From assembly GCF_001941945.1 (NCBI RefSeq), contig NZ_CP015583.1:3231501-3295500 (forward strand): DNA of 64,000 nucleotides, written 5' to 3'. The notes beneath the pieces are model-generated. The model did no database searches. It saw only the letters and a program-made list of their open reading frames with translations, and was not told the DNA's origin. Position numbers and translations under genes: made by a program. This document shows positions 11,075 through 18,744 of the stretch, piece after piece; position 1 is the stretch's first letter, and each line of letters opens with the position of its first letter. The stretch comes from Roseomonas gilardii. GTDB taxonomy: Bacteria; Pseudomonadota; Alphaproteobacteria; Acetobacterales; Acetobacteraceae.

Positions 11075-12076
11075 ATGCCCCATCCGACCCGGCGCCTCCT
11101 GGGTGCCGCCGCCCTGGCCGCCCTTCCGGCCCTCGCCCTGCCCGGCCGGCCCGCGCTGGCGCAGGCAAAGCCGGCCACGCCCTGGCCCGAGCGGACGACC
11201 CGCATCGTCGTGCCCTTCCCCCCGGCCGGCACCACCGACATCCTGGCGCGCATCCTGGCCGACCGGCTCGGCCCCAGGCTCGGCGTGGCGGTGGTGGTCG
11301 AGAACCGGGCGGGCGCCGCCGGGGTGATCGGCAGCGAGGCCGTGGTGCGCGCCGAGCCGGACGGCACCACCCTGCTGATGACCACGATCGGCACGGGCGC
11401 CATCAACTACGCCCTCTACGGCAAGACGCTGACCTTCAAGCCGCAGGACCTCGTCGCCGTCTCCAACATGGCGAAGCTGCCGAACGTCATCATGGTGCCC
11501 GCCACCTCGCCCATCAGGACGCTGGCCGACTTCGTGGCGGCGGCGAAGAAGAGCCCGGGCATGACCTTCGCCAGTTCCGGCAACGGCACCAGCCTGCACC
11601 TGACCGGGGAGCTGCTGAAGCTGGAGGCCGGGATCGACCTGACCCATGTGCCCTATCGCGGCGCCGGGCCGATGATCACCGACGCCATCGCCGGTCGGGT
11701 GGACATGGCGGTGGACAACCTCCCCTCCTCGCTGGGCCATATCAAGGATGGCCGGCTGCGCGCGCTGGCCGTCACCAGCGCCGAGCGCAGCCCGGCCCTG
11801 CCGGACGTGCCCACAACCACCGAGGCGGGACAGCCGGGCGTGCAGGCCCTGGCCTGGTTCGGCATCCAGGCCCCGGCCCGGATGGCGCGCCCGCTGGTGG
11901 ACCGTCTGGCCACGGAGATCCGTGCCGTGCTGGCCGAGCCGGCCACCATCGCCAAGGTGCGGGAACAGGGCGCCGAGCCGGTGGGCGACACGCCGGCGGA
12001 GTTCGAGGCCTTCATCGCCTCCGAGATCACGCGCTGGGGCGAGGTCGTGCGGAGGGCCAAGGTGACGGTGGACTGA
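11075..12076 (+). CDS. Bug/TctC family tripartite tricarboxylate transporter substrate-binding protein
   Basis: 333 residues with a Tat-like or Sec signal peptide ([17 protein letters not shown]...ALA). The mature part contains [20 protein letters not shown], the family signature of Bug periplasmic binding proteins, then [15 protein letters not shown] and [16 protein letters not shown], both conserved. Such proteins capture carboxylates, usually for a TctAB membrane partner; no TctA/TctB gene is nearby, as is common for orphan Bug proteins. The ATG at 11075 follows GGGAGAAG. It is 5 bp upstream of an SDR gene, suggesting a two-gene unit. Ligand unknown. Confidence 0.9.
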   Translation: MPHPTRRLLGAAALAALPALALPGRPALAQAKPATPWPERTTRIVVPFPPAGTTDILARILADRLGPRLGVAVVVENRAGAAGVIGSEAVVRAEPDGTTLLMTTIGTGAINYALYGKTLTFKPQDLVAVSNMAKLPNVIMVPATSPIRTLADFVAAAKKSPGMTFASSGNGTSLHLTGELLKLEAGIDLTHVPYRGAGPMITDAIAGRVDMAVDNLPSSLGHIKDGRLRALAVTSAERSPALPDVPTTTEAGQPGVQALAWFGIQAPARMARPLVDRLATEIRAVLAEPATIAKVREQGAEPVGDTPAEFEAFIASEITRWGEVVRRAKVTVD

Positions 12077-12081
12077 GCCCG

Positions 12082-12801
12082 ATGCCCATGCCGAGGGAAC
12101 GTGTCCTGGTCACCGGCGGCGCCTCCGGGATCGGGCGTGCGGTGGCGGAACGCTGCCGCGAGGACGGCTACGAGCCGGTGGTGATCGACATCGAGGGCGC
12201 GGAAGGGGACGGCATCCTGCGCGCCGACCTGTCCGACCCGGCGCAGACCGCCCGGGCGCTGGAACAGGCGCTGCGGGCCGGGCCGATCACCCGGCTGGTG
12301 AACAATGTCGGCGTGGTCCTGCCCGGGCCGGTGGAGGAGCAGGACCTCACCACCCTGGACCGCGCCGTGGCGCTGAACCTGCGCTGCGCCCTGCAATGCC
12401 TGCAGGCGCTGCTGCCGGGGATGAAGGAGGCCGGCTTCGGCCGGGTGGTGAACGTCTCCTCCCGCGCCGCGCTCGGCAAGGAATGGCGCAGCGCCTATGC
12501 CGCGACCAAGGCCGGGCTGATCGGCATGACGCGGGTCTGGGCGCTGGAGCTCGGCCCGCGGGGGATCACCGCCAACGCGGTCGGCCCCGGCCCGATCCGC
12601 ACCGCGCTGTTCGACCGCGCCAACCCGCCCGGCAGCGAGCGGACCCGCGCCATCACCGAGAACATCCCCGTCCGCCGCATGGGCCGGCCGGAGGACGTGG
12701 CGCAGGCCGTGTCCTTTCTGCTCGACGCGCGCAGCGGCTTCGTGACCGGGCAGGTGCTCTATGTCTGCGGCGGCATGACGGCGGGCGCGGCGGGGGTCTG
12801 A
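12082..12801 (+). CDS. Short-chain dehydrogenase/reductase (SDR)
   Basis: 239 residues with the classical SDR features: cofactor motif TGGASGIGRAVAE, NNVGV, catalytic Ser in VNVSSRAALG, and the YAATK active-site pair, then GPGPIRTALFD and a C-terminal FVTGQVLYVCGGMT. It resembles FabG-type ketoacyl or sugar/alcohol oxidoreductases; the substrate is unknown. The start at 12082 lies 5 bp after the Bug gene stop, so the two are probably co-transcribed and may act on the same compound. Its 3' end overlaps the convergent DUF488 gene by 43 bp. Confidence 0.88.
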   Translation: MPMPRERVLVTGGASGIGRAVAERCREDGYEPVVIDIEGAEGDGILRADLSDPAQTARALEQALRAGPITRLVNNVGVVLPGPVEEQDLTTLDRAVALNLRCALQCLQALLPGMKEAGFGRVVNVSSRAALGKEWRSAYAATKAGLIGMTRVWALELGPRGITANAVGPGPIRTALFDRANPPGSERTRAITENIPVRRMGRPEDVAQAVSFLLDARSGFVTGQVLYVCGGMTAGAAGV

Positions 12802-13175
12802 CCCCGCCCGCCCCGGGCGCAGATCTCCCGCAGCACCACGGCGTTGTTGTGGGCCACGTCCCGCGCCCCGAAGAGCAGCGTGACCTGCCGGTGCCGCGCC
12901 ACCTCGGCCAGCAGGCTTTCCAGGGCGGAGCTGCCGCGGAGCTCCGCCCGGTAGCGGGTGCGGAACTCCGTCCAGCGGTCCGGGTCGTGCCCGAACCACT
13001 GGCGCAGCCCATTGCTGGGCGCGACTTCCTTCAGCCACAGGTCGATCCAGGCTCCGTCGCGCCGCAGCCCGCGCGGCCAGAGACGGTCCACCAGGATGCG
13101 GAACCCGTCCGCCTCCTCCGGCGGATCATAGGCCCGCCGGATCCGGACCTCCGGCGCGGCCCGGCGCCCCGTCAT
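12759..13175 (-). CDS. DUF488 family protein
   Basis: 138 residues. Recognised from RRAYDPPEEADGFRILVDRLWPRGLRRD, WLKEVAPSNGLRQWFGHDP, and LLFGARDVAHNNAVVLRE, which are diagnostic for the DUF488 (YeaO-like) family of unknown biochemical function. It starts at ATG 13175, overlapping the stop of the NsrR-like gene by 4 bp, so it is the second gene of an nsrR-DUF488 unit. Pairing with a nitric-oxide regulator suggests a role in nitrosative stress, but that is inference. The last 43 bp overlap the convergent SDR gene. Confidence 0.82.
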   Translation of the reverse strand: MTGRRAAPEVRIRRAYDPPEEADGFRILVDRLWPRGLRRDGAWIDLWLKEVAPSNGLRQWFGHDPDRWTEFRTRYRAELRGSSALESLLAEVARHRQVTLLFGARDVAHNNAVVLREICARGGRGQTPAAPAVMPPQT

Positions 13176-13672
13176 GCCGGAACCTCCGCCAGCGCTTCCG
13201 GGGAACCATCCCCCGGCGTGCCCTCCATCCCCAGCCTCTGCCGCAGCACGGGGGCGGTCGGGCCCAGCAGGTCGCGCAGCGTCCGCCCGTCCAGCACCGC
13301 CATGAAGGCGCCCAGGGCCTCGGCCAGCGCGCCCTGGAGGCGGCAGGCCCCCGAGATGGCGCAACCCACGCCCGGCAGCGGCGTGCCGTCCGGGGCGAAG
13401 CAGGTGACCAGGGCCAGGTCCTCCTCCGTCGCCCGCACCACGTCGCCGATGCGGATCTCTTCCGGCGGACGGGCCAGGCGCAGCCCGCCGCCCCGCCCAC
13501 GCAGCGTCTCCACGAAGCCCGCCTGGCCCATCCGGTGCACCACCTTGGTCAGGTGGTTCTCGGAGATCCTGTAGGCCTTCGCGATCTCGGCGATGGAGGC
13601 CAGCCGCTGCGGCCGCAGACCCAGGAAGATCAGCGTGCGCAGCGCGTAGTCGGAATGGAGGGTCAGGCGCAT
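13172..13672 (-). CDS. nsrR: Rrf2 family transcriptional regulator, NsrR-like
   Basis: 166 residues beginning MRLTLHSDYALRTLIFLG, the Rrf2 winged-helix start, with the recognition helix in SENHLTKVVHRMGQ and the wing TLRGRGGGLRLARPP. Three cysteines, C91, C104 and C110 (spacing x12, x5), match the [Fe-S] cluster ligands of NsrR, although the first gap is longer than in well-studied NsrR proteins. NsrR represses hmp until nitric oxide damages its cluster. It is divergent from hmp, and two NsrR-type palindromes lie between them. It overlaps the downstream DUF488 gene by 4 bp. Confidence 0.85.
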   Translation of the reverse strand: MRLTLHSDYALRTLIFLGLRPQRLASIAEIAKAYRISENHLTKVVHRMGQAGFVETLRGRGGGLRLARPPEEIRIGDVVRATEEDLALVTCFAPDGTPLPGVGCAISGACRLQGALAEALGAFMAVLDGRTLRDLLGPTAPVLRQRLGMEGTPGDGSPEALAEVPA

Positions 13673-13676
13673 GGAT

Positions 13677-13699
13677 AAGATGTATTCTCTTTACATCTT
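13677..13699. promoter_or_regulatory. Putative NsrR operator 1
   Basis: AAGATGTA-N7-TACATCTT, a perfect 8 bp inverted repeat of 23 bp total length. It starts 5 bp upstream of the nsrR ATG. It resembles the published NsrR consensus (AAGATGCAT-type arms with AT-rich centre) and suggests autoregulation. Confidence 0.7.
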
Positions 13700-13715
13700 T
13701 TTGCCAGGGAATTAT

Positions 13716-13738
13716 AAGGTGCATATCGAATGCATCTT
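13716..13738. promoter_or_regulatory. Putative NsrR operator 2, at the hmp start
   Basis: AAGGTGCAT-ATCGA-ATGCATCTT, 9 bp arms with one mismatch and the same 23 bp length as operator 1, centred 39 bp away from it. The ATG at 13730 lies inside this palindrome, which argues that translation of hmp begins further downstream. Confidence 0.7.
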
Positions 13739-13750
13739 ATGGAGCTGGCG

Positions 13751-14965
13751 ATGCCCAGGCCCCTCGGCGAGAACACCATCCGCATCGTGAAGGCGACTGT
13801 GCCTGCGCTGGAAGCGCACGGCCTAGCCATCACCCGGCGCATGTACGAGCGGATGTTCCAGAACCCGGAGATCCGCGACCTGTTCAACCAGTCGCACCAT
13901 GGCGAGACGGGCTCCCAGCCCCGCGCCCTGGCGGCGGCGGTGCTGGCCTATGCGCAGAACATCGACAATCTGGGCGTGCTCGGCCATGCGGTGGAACGCA
14001 TCGCGCAGAAGCATGTCGGGCTGAACATCCTGCCTGAGCACTACCCGCATGTGGCGACCTCGCTGCTCGGCGCCATCCAGGACGTGCTGGGCGAGGCGGC
14101 GACGCCGGAGATCCTGGCCGCCTGGGGCGAGGCCTATTGGTTCCTGGCGGAGCTGCTGATCGGGCGCGAGGCCGAGATCTACCGCGACCAGGCCATGGCG
14201 CCCGGCGGCTGGAGCGGCTGGCGCGACTTCCGCGTCGCCGAGAAGCGGGAGGAGAGCGGGATCGTCACCTCCTTCGTGCTGGAGCCGGTGGATGGTGCCC
14301 CGGTGGTGCGGCACCGTCCCGGCCAGTACCTGACCTTCTGGCTCGACCTGCCGGGCCAGCATCCGCTGAAGCGGAACTACAGCATCTCCTCCGCCCCCGA
14401 CGACCGGCGCTACCGGATCAGCGTCAAGCGCGAGCCGATGGGCGTGGTGTCCAACTGGCTGCACGACGTGGTCCAGGCGGGCACGGTGCTGAAGGTGGGT
14501 GTGCCGGCCGGCGAGTTCTTCCTGGAAACCCGCCGGCAGGAGCGCCCGGTGGTGCTGCTGAGCGGCGGCGTCGGGCTGACGCCGATGCTGAGCATGCTGG
14601 AAAGCATCGCGGCGGAACGGCCGGATCTGGAGGCGCACTACGTCCACGGCACGCGCAACGGCGGCACCCACGCCATGGGCGCCCGCACGCGGGAGCTGGC
14701 GGCCGGAAACCCGCGCATCCATGTCACCAACTTCTACGAAGCGCCGCGTTCCCATGACGTCGCCGGCCGTGACTACGATGTGGCCGGCTGCATCAGCCCG
14801 GAATGGCTCCTCGCCAACACTCCGGCGCGGGAGGCGGACATCTTCCTTTGCGGCCCACGTCCCTTCCTGCGCCTCTTCGTGAACGGGCTGGCCCAGGCCG
14901 GCGTGCCGGCGGACCGCATCCACTACGAGTTCTTCGGCCCGGCCGACGAGCTCCTGGCCGCCTGA
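13751..14965 (+). CDS. hmp: Nitric oxide dioxygenase (flavohemoglobin)
   Basis: 404 residues in three domains. The globin domain (about 1-140) starts IRIVKATVPALEAHGLAI and contains FNQSHH and NILPEHY; the FAD domain has LKRNYSISSAPDDRRY; the NAD domain has LSGGVGLTPMLSML and ends IHYEFFGPADELL. It converts NO and O2 to nitrate in the cytoplasm. In-frame ATGs exist at 13730 and 13739, but the first lies in an operator palindrome and only 13751 has a GGAG six bases upstream; its MPRPLGENTIRIVK also aligns best with known Hmp N-termini. Divergent from nsrR, so repression by NsrR and induction by NO are likely. Confidence 0.93.
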   Translation: MPRPLGENTIRIVKATVPALEAHGLAITRRMYERMFQNPEIRDLFNQSHHGETGSQPRALAAAVLAYAQNIDNLGVLGHAVERIAQKHVGLNILPEHYPHVATSLLGAIQDVLGEAATPEILAAWGEAYWFLAELLIGREAEIYRDQAMAPGGWSGWRDFRVAEKREESGIVTSFVLEPVDGAPVVRHRPGQYLTFWLDLPGQHPLKRNYSISSAPDDRRYRISVKREPMGVVSNWLHDVVQAGTVLKVGVPAGEFFLETRRQERPVVLLSGGVGLTPMLSMLESIAAERPDLEAHYVHGTRNGGTHAMGARTRELAAGNPRIHVTNFYEAPRSHDVAGRDYDVAGCISPEWLLANTPAREADIFLCGPRPFLRLFVNGLAQAGVPADRIHYEFFGPADELLAA

Positions 14966-15021
14966 GGTCCGGCCCCTTCCCCACGGACGGCCGTTCCCGC
15001 GTTCCGCTCCGTGGCATCCCA

Positions 15022-15337
15022 CCGGGGGAGAGGCCCTGCCTCTCACCCCGGACCCCCACTCCGCCGGGGACCGAAGCCGGTCCCCGGACCCCAGGCTTCG
15101 GTTGTCGCTGATGGTAATCGTCAGCCTGACGCCCGATCCCTGGGAACAGGCGGAACCGTGGGGCTCCCGAGCAGAGAAAAACACCCTGTCCGCGCTCGTG
15201 GCACCGGCAGTTCGCCGGAGAGCGATGCTCTCCGGCGCGATCAGGCGCCGACGGGGGCCAACTCATCGGGTCCAGGGCGCGCAGCGTCCTGGCGGATGGG
15301 GGGACCGGGGGTGAAGGCAGAGCTTTCCCCCCGGGAC
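15022..15337 (+). repeat. Structured interspersed repeat, copy 2 of 3 (316 bp)
   Basis: Same orientation and hairpin order as copy 1. The first stem is extended (CCGGGG plus GAGAGGC, loop CCT, mirrored with one bulge). The second hairpin CCGGGGACCG/CGGTCCCCGG and the CGCCGGAGAGC/GCTCTCCGGCG hairpin (loop GAT instead of CAT) are exact. The last hairpin GAAGGC/GCTTTC differs from copy 1 but pairs through a G-U, so pairing is kept at RNA level. It lies between convergent hmp (56 bp away) and the FAD oxidoreductase (17 bp away), filling almost the entire gap. Confidence 0.85.
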
Positions 15338-15354
15338 AGAGCAACGCCGAGGGT

Positions 15355-16629
15355 TCAGGACCAGGCGTCCTTCAGCCGGTAGTACGCACCGACGAGGGGC
15401 ATGAACCAAGGCGGGCCGAAATGCCCGGGGACTGGCTTCCAGTCCAGGCCACGCAGGGGGTTGGCCTGTGGCTCCCCGGACATGACGCGGGCCATCTGCT
15501 GGCCCATATGCACCGACATCTGGGTGCCATGGCCGCTGTAGCCCATGGCGTAGAACAGCCCGTCCTGCTCGCCCGCGCGGGGCAGGCGGTCGGCAGTGAG
15601 ATCGACGACGCCGCCCCAGCAGTAATCGATGCGAGGCCGGCCGAGTTGCGGGAAGGTGCGGTGCAGCCCCGCCTGCAGCACCCGGCCGCTCTTCGTGTCG
15701 GAACTGGGCGAGGACAGCGCGAAGCGCGCCCGCCCGCCCCAGATCAACCGGTTGTCGGGCGAGATGCGGAAGTAGTTTCCGACATTCCGGGTGGTCGTGG
15801 CGGTGCGGCGCGTCGGCATGATGGAAGCGATCTGCACCGTCTCCAACGGTTCGGTGGCGATGATGAAACTGCCGATCGGGATCACGCGCCGGCGGAAGAA
15901 GAAGGGCATCCGCGGGCTGTAGCCGGTGGCGAGCAGCACCTGCGCGGCCTCCAGCGTGCCGCGCGGCGTCGCGATGCGGTGCGCCGTGCCGTTCAGCCGC
16001 TTCAACGCGGTCATCGGCGCGTCCTCGAAGATCACGGCGCCATGGCGCTTCGCCGCATCCGCCAGCCCCGCGCCGAAACGGCCCATGTGCATCTGCGCGC
16101 TCTTCCGGTAGAGCAGGCCGCCGAAGAAGGCGTCGGAGCCGACCTCCTCGCGGATGCGATCGCGCGGCACCAGCGCCGTCTCGGCATCCACCTCGCGGTT
16201 CAGCAGGTCGAAGCCGCGGGCGATGGAGTCGTAGTGCGCCGGCCTGGCCGCCAGCTTGATCTTGCCACCACGGCGGAAGTCGCAGGCGATCTGTTCCTCC
16301 CGCACGATGCGCTCCACCGTGTCCACCGCATCGTCATAGGCGCGGTACAGCGCCCGCGCCGCTTCCAGCCCCAGCCGCGCGGCCAGGCCACCGATGTCGT
16401 GCGCGGTACCGTTGTTCACATGGCCGCCGTTGCGGCCCGAGGCCTGCCCGGCGACCTTCCCGGCCTCCAGCACCACCACGCGTGCGCCGCGTTGCGCCAG
16501 AGCCAGCGCGGCGGAGAGCCCGGTGAAGCCGCCGCCGATCACGGCCACATCCGCCCGGCCCTCCACCGGCCCCCCGGCCGCTCCGGCGAAGGGGGTGGCG
16601 GTGTCCTGCCAATAGGACAGGAGCTTCAT
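15355..16629 (-). CDS. FAD-dependent amine oxidoreductase (PuuB/DAO family)
   Basis: 424 residues. The FAD dinucleotide motif is DVAVIGGGFTGLSAALALAQRG, followed by LEAGKVAGQASGRNGG, a segment seen in gamma-glutamylputrescine oxidase and related D-amino acid oxidase-fold enzymes. The C-terminal FYAMGYSGHGTQMSVHMGQQMA completes the FAD site. It probably oxidises a secondary amine or amino acid derivative with release of H2O2; the exact substrate is unclear. The frame extends to 16920, but MKLLSYWQD at 16629 is the natural start about 30 residues before the FAD motif. A 296 bp divergent region separates it from the DUF427 gene. Confidence 0.87.
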   Translation of the reverse strand: MKLLSYWQDTATPFAGAAGGPVEGRADVAVIGGGFTGLSAALALAQRGARVVVLEAGKVAGQASGRNGGHVNNGTAHDIGGLAARLGLEAARALYRAYDDAVDTVERIVREEQIACDFRRGGKIKLAARPAHYDSIARGFDLLNREVDAETALVPRDRIREEVGSDAFFGGLLYRKSAQMHMGRFGAGLADAAKRHGAVIFEDAPMTALKRLNGTAHRIATPRGTLEAAQVLLATGYSPRMPFFFRRRVIPIGSFIIATEPLETVQIASIMPTRRTATTTRNVGNYFRISPDNRLIWGGRARFALSSPSSDTKSGRVLQAGLHRTFPQLGRPRIDYCWGGVVDLTADRLPRAGEQDGLFYAMGYSGHGTQMSVHMGQQMARVMSGEPQANPLRGLDWKPVPGHFGPPWFMPLVGAYYRLKDAWS

Positions 16630-16925
16630 CGCCCGGCCCCCGCGCCGCCACGGGCACGGCCCGCTTCGCCGGCCCGCCATCGCCTGGACCGGTTCCCTGC
16701 CTGTTCCACCGGGCTCGCACTCCTGCCATCCGGATCCGCGCCGTGACACCCGCGGGCGGCGAATCGCCCTGACCGCCATGCCAGAAATGTGCCGGAATTC
16801 CTCGCCCACGCCATGCGGCATGGGAAGGGCCACCGGGCTTTGCTTTCCCAGGGCACGCTCCCAGATGCCGTTGCGGGACACGATCGCGAGCCACGCCCCC
16901 GTGCCCAGGCAGGAGGACACGCGCC

Positions 16926-17303
16926 ATGACGCTCCATGATTCCCGCAAGCCCCCCGGACCGGACCATCCCATCGCCATCGAGCCCAACCCGAAGAGGGTG
17001 CAGGTCCGCTTCGCCGGGCGGGTGATCGCCGACAGCCGCCAGGCCCTGGTGCTGCGCGAGGCCAGCTATCCGCCGGTGCAGTATGTGCCGCGCGGCGACG
17101 TGGACATGGCGGCGCTGGAACGCAGCCGCCACGCGACCACCTGTCCCTACAAGGGCGAGGCCAGCTACTTCACCCTGAATCACGCCGGACAGCGGGCCGA
17201 GAACGCCGTCTGGAGCTACGAACACCCTCATCCGGCCGTGGCCGCCATCGCGGGGCACCTCGCCTTCTACCCCGATCGCGTGGAGAGCATCGAGGAAAGC
17301 TGA
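16926..17303 (+). CDS. DUF427 domain protein
   Basis: 125 residues with the DUF427 core VQVRFAGRVIADSRQALVLREASYPPVQYVPRGDVDM and the TTCPYKGEASYFTL block with a conserved Cys-Pro-Tyr-Lys. The family is small, cytoplasmic and of unknown function. The start ATG 16926 follows AGGAGGA with good spacing. Its stop is 11 bp from the stop of the convergent creatininase gene. Confidence 0.88.
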   Translation: MTLHDSRKPPGPDHPIAIEPNPKRVQVRFAGRVIADSRQALVLREASYPPVQYVPRGDVDMAALERSRHATTCPYKGEASYFTLNHAGQRAENAVWSYEHPHPAVAAIAGHLAFYPDRVESIEES

Positions 17304-17314
17304 GGCCGCGCCGC

Positions 17315-18136
17315 CTATCCCGCCGCGCCGGCCGTGTTCCCCTGGCCCCGCCCCGGTGCCCAGACATCGTCCGGCGCGGACCAGAGATCCTTCTGCCGCG
17401 CCGCCTCCGCCACCTCGGCGGCCAGGATGTCGAGGATCGCCTCGCCCTTCTCCGCCGTGCCGGCGCGCGGGTCGCCGATCGTCCCGGTGACGGGCGCGCG
17501 TTCGGAGAAGCTCCAGAAGCGGCTGTAGCCCGGGCGGCCCGCCACGGCGGGCGGGGCCTGCCGCACCGCCTCCTCCAGCCGGTCGCGGCGCACCAGATCT
17601 GGCGTCATGGCCAGCATCAGCGAGGTCTCGGCCTCGCAGGCATGGTGCACCCCGTCCTGGCGTTCCAGCAGCGGGCGGATCGCCGCCTGCGCCGCGGCCC
17701 AGGGCGTGCTGGCCACCACGGCGAGGCCGAACTCATGCGCCAGTTCCCGTGCTGCCACCGCCAGCGGGTCGATGTTGCCGCCATGGCCATTGACGATCAG
17801 CAGGCGGCGGAAGCCCAGCGCCCGCAGGCTGCGCGTGACGCCGCGCAGCACGCCGTGGAACTCCGCGAAATTCAGGCTGATCGTGCCGCCGAAGGGCAGG
17901 TGGTGCTCGCTCATCCCCGTCCACATGCCCGGCAGGACCAGGGCGGGCGGTGCGCCGTCGAGCAGCCGGGCGGCGCGGATGGAGACTTCGCTGGCGCTGC
18001 GGGTGTCGGTGATCACCGGCAGATGCGGCCCATGCTGTTCCAGCGATCCCACGGGCAGGATCGCCAGGGCCTCCGCCTGTGCGGCCACCGCCCGGATCTC
18101 CGGCCCCGTGAGCCGCGCCCATTCCACTTCGCGCAT
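17315..18136 (-). CDS. Creatininase family amidohydrolase
   Basis: About 273 residues. Metal-binding motifs of the family are all visible: GSLEQHGPHLPVITDT, LPFGGTISLNF, VNGHGGN and HACEAETSLM. Members hydrolyse cyclic or linear amides (creatinine, formamides in cofactor pathways); the substrate here is unknown. Two ATGs are in frame, 18142 and 18136; the latter is preferred because the GAGGGGGG run is six bases upstream of it but directly abuts the former. The frame is open far upstream, without homology. Confidence 0.87.
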   Translation of the reverse strand: MREVEWARLTGPEIRAVAAQAEALAILPVGSLEQHGPHLPVITDTRSASEVSIRAARLLDGAPPALVLPGMWTGMSEHHLPFGGTISLNFAEFHGVLRGVTRSLRALGFRRLLIVNGHGGNIDPLAVAARELAHEFGLAVVASTPWAAAQAAIRPLLERQDGVHHACEAETSLMLAMTPDLVRRDRLEEAVRQAPPAVAGRPGYSRFWSFSERAPVTGTIGDPRAGTAEKGEAILDILAAEVAEAARQKDLWSAPDDVWAPGRGQGNTAGAAG

Positions 18137-18237
18137 CGTCATCCCCCCTCGGTCCTGGAAAGGGCGGATCGTGTCCCGCCAAGGCGGCCGGGACAAGCGG
18201 GCCGTGGCCTGGGCCTTCCGCCGGCAGTCGGCGATGG

Positions 18238-18663
18238 CTAGCCTGCCGGGATGAAGCGGAGCGTGCCGGCCCGGCGCGTCGGCCTGCCGGTGTCGTTCGT
18301 GTGGTTGATGCCATCCATGACCGGCACCTCGGGGAAATCGAACGGGCTCACCCCGTCCAGGCAGGCCACGTTCACGGCATACAGGTTCTGGTCGGACCGC
18401 CGTTGGTGATGCGTGTAGATTCCGCAGCGCGAACAGAAGAAATGCTGCGCCGATCCGGTGTGGAAGCGGTAGCTGGTCAGGGCATCCTCGCCCCGCAGCA
18501 TCCTGATCCCACCCATTTCCGCCATGACGACGACGGCACCCCGCATCCGGCAGTAGGAGCAGGTGCAGCGGCGGATCGAATGGAAGCCGTCGCTGAGCGT
18601 CGCCTCGAAGCGCACCGCGCCGCAATGGCACTGGCCGGCCCGGATGTTCGCATCGTCCACCAT
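18238..18663 (-). CDS. GFA family (glutathione-dependent formaldehyde-activating-like) zinc protein
   Basis: 141 residues. Zinc ligands are in GQCHCGAVRFE, CTCSYCRMRGA and FFCSRCGIYTHH, the three Cys clusters that define the GFA/CENP-V fold. Most members do not act on formaldehyde, so the historic name is only a family label. The ATG at 18663 has AGGAGAG eight bases upstream and is chosen over 18696. It follows the binding-protein gene and precedes the creatininase gene on the same strand. Confidence 0.85.
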   Translation of the reverse strand: MVDDANIRAGQCHCGAVRFEATLSDGFHSIRRCTCSYCRMRGAVVVMAEMGGIRMLRGEDALTSYRFHTGSAQHFFCSRCGIYTHHQRRSDQNLYAVNVACLDGVSPFDFPEVPVMDGINHTNDTGRPTRRAGTLRFIPAG

Positions 18664-18744
18664 GCCGCCTGTCTCTCCTGTCCAGATCGCTTCCATGCCC
18701 CGCCCCCGGCGGGAAACCGGGGACGCCTTCGGGGGGCCCGGACC

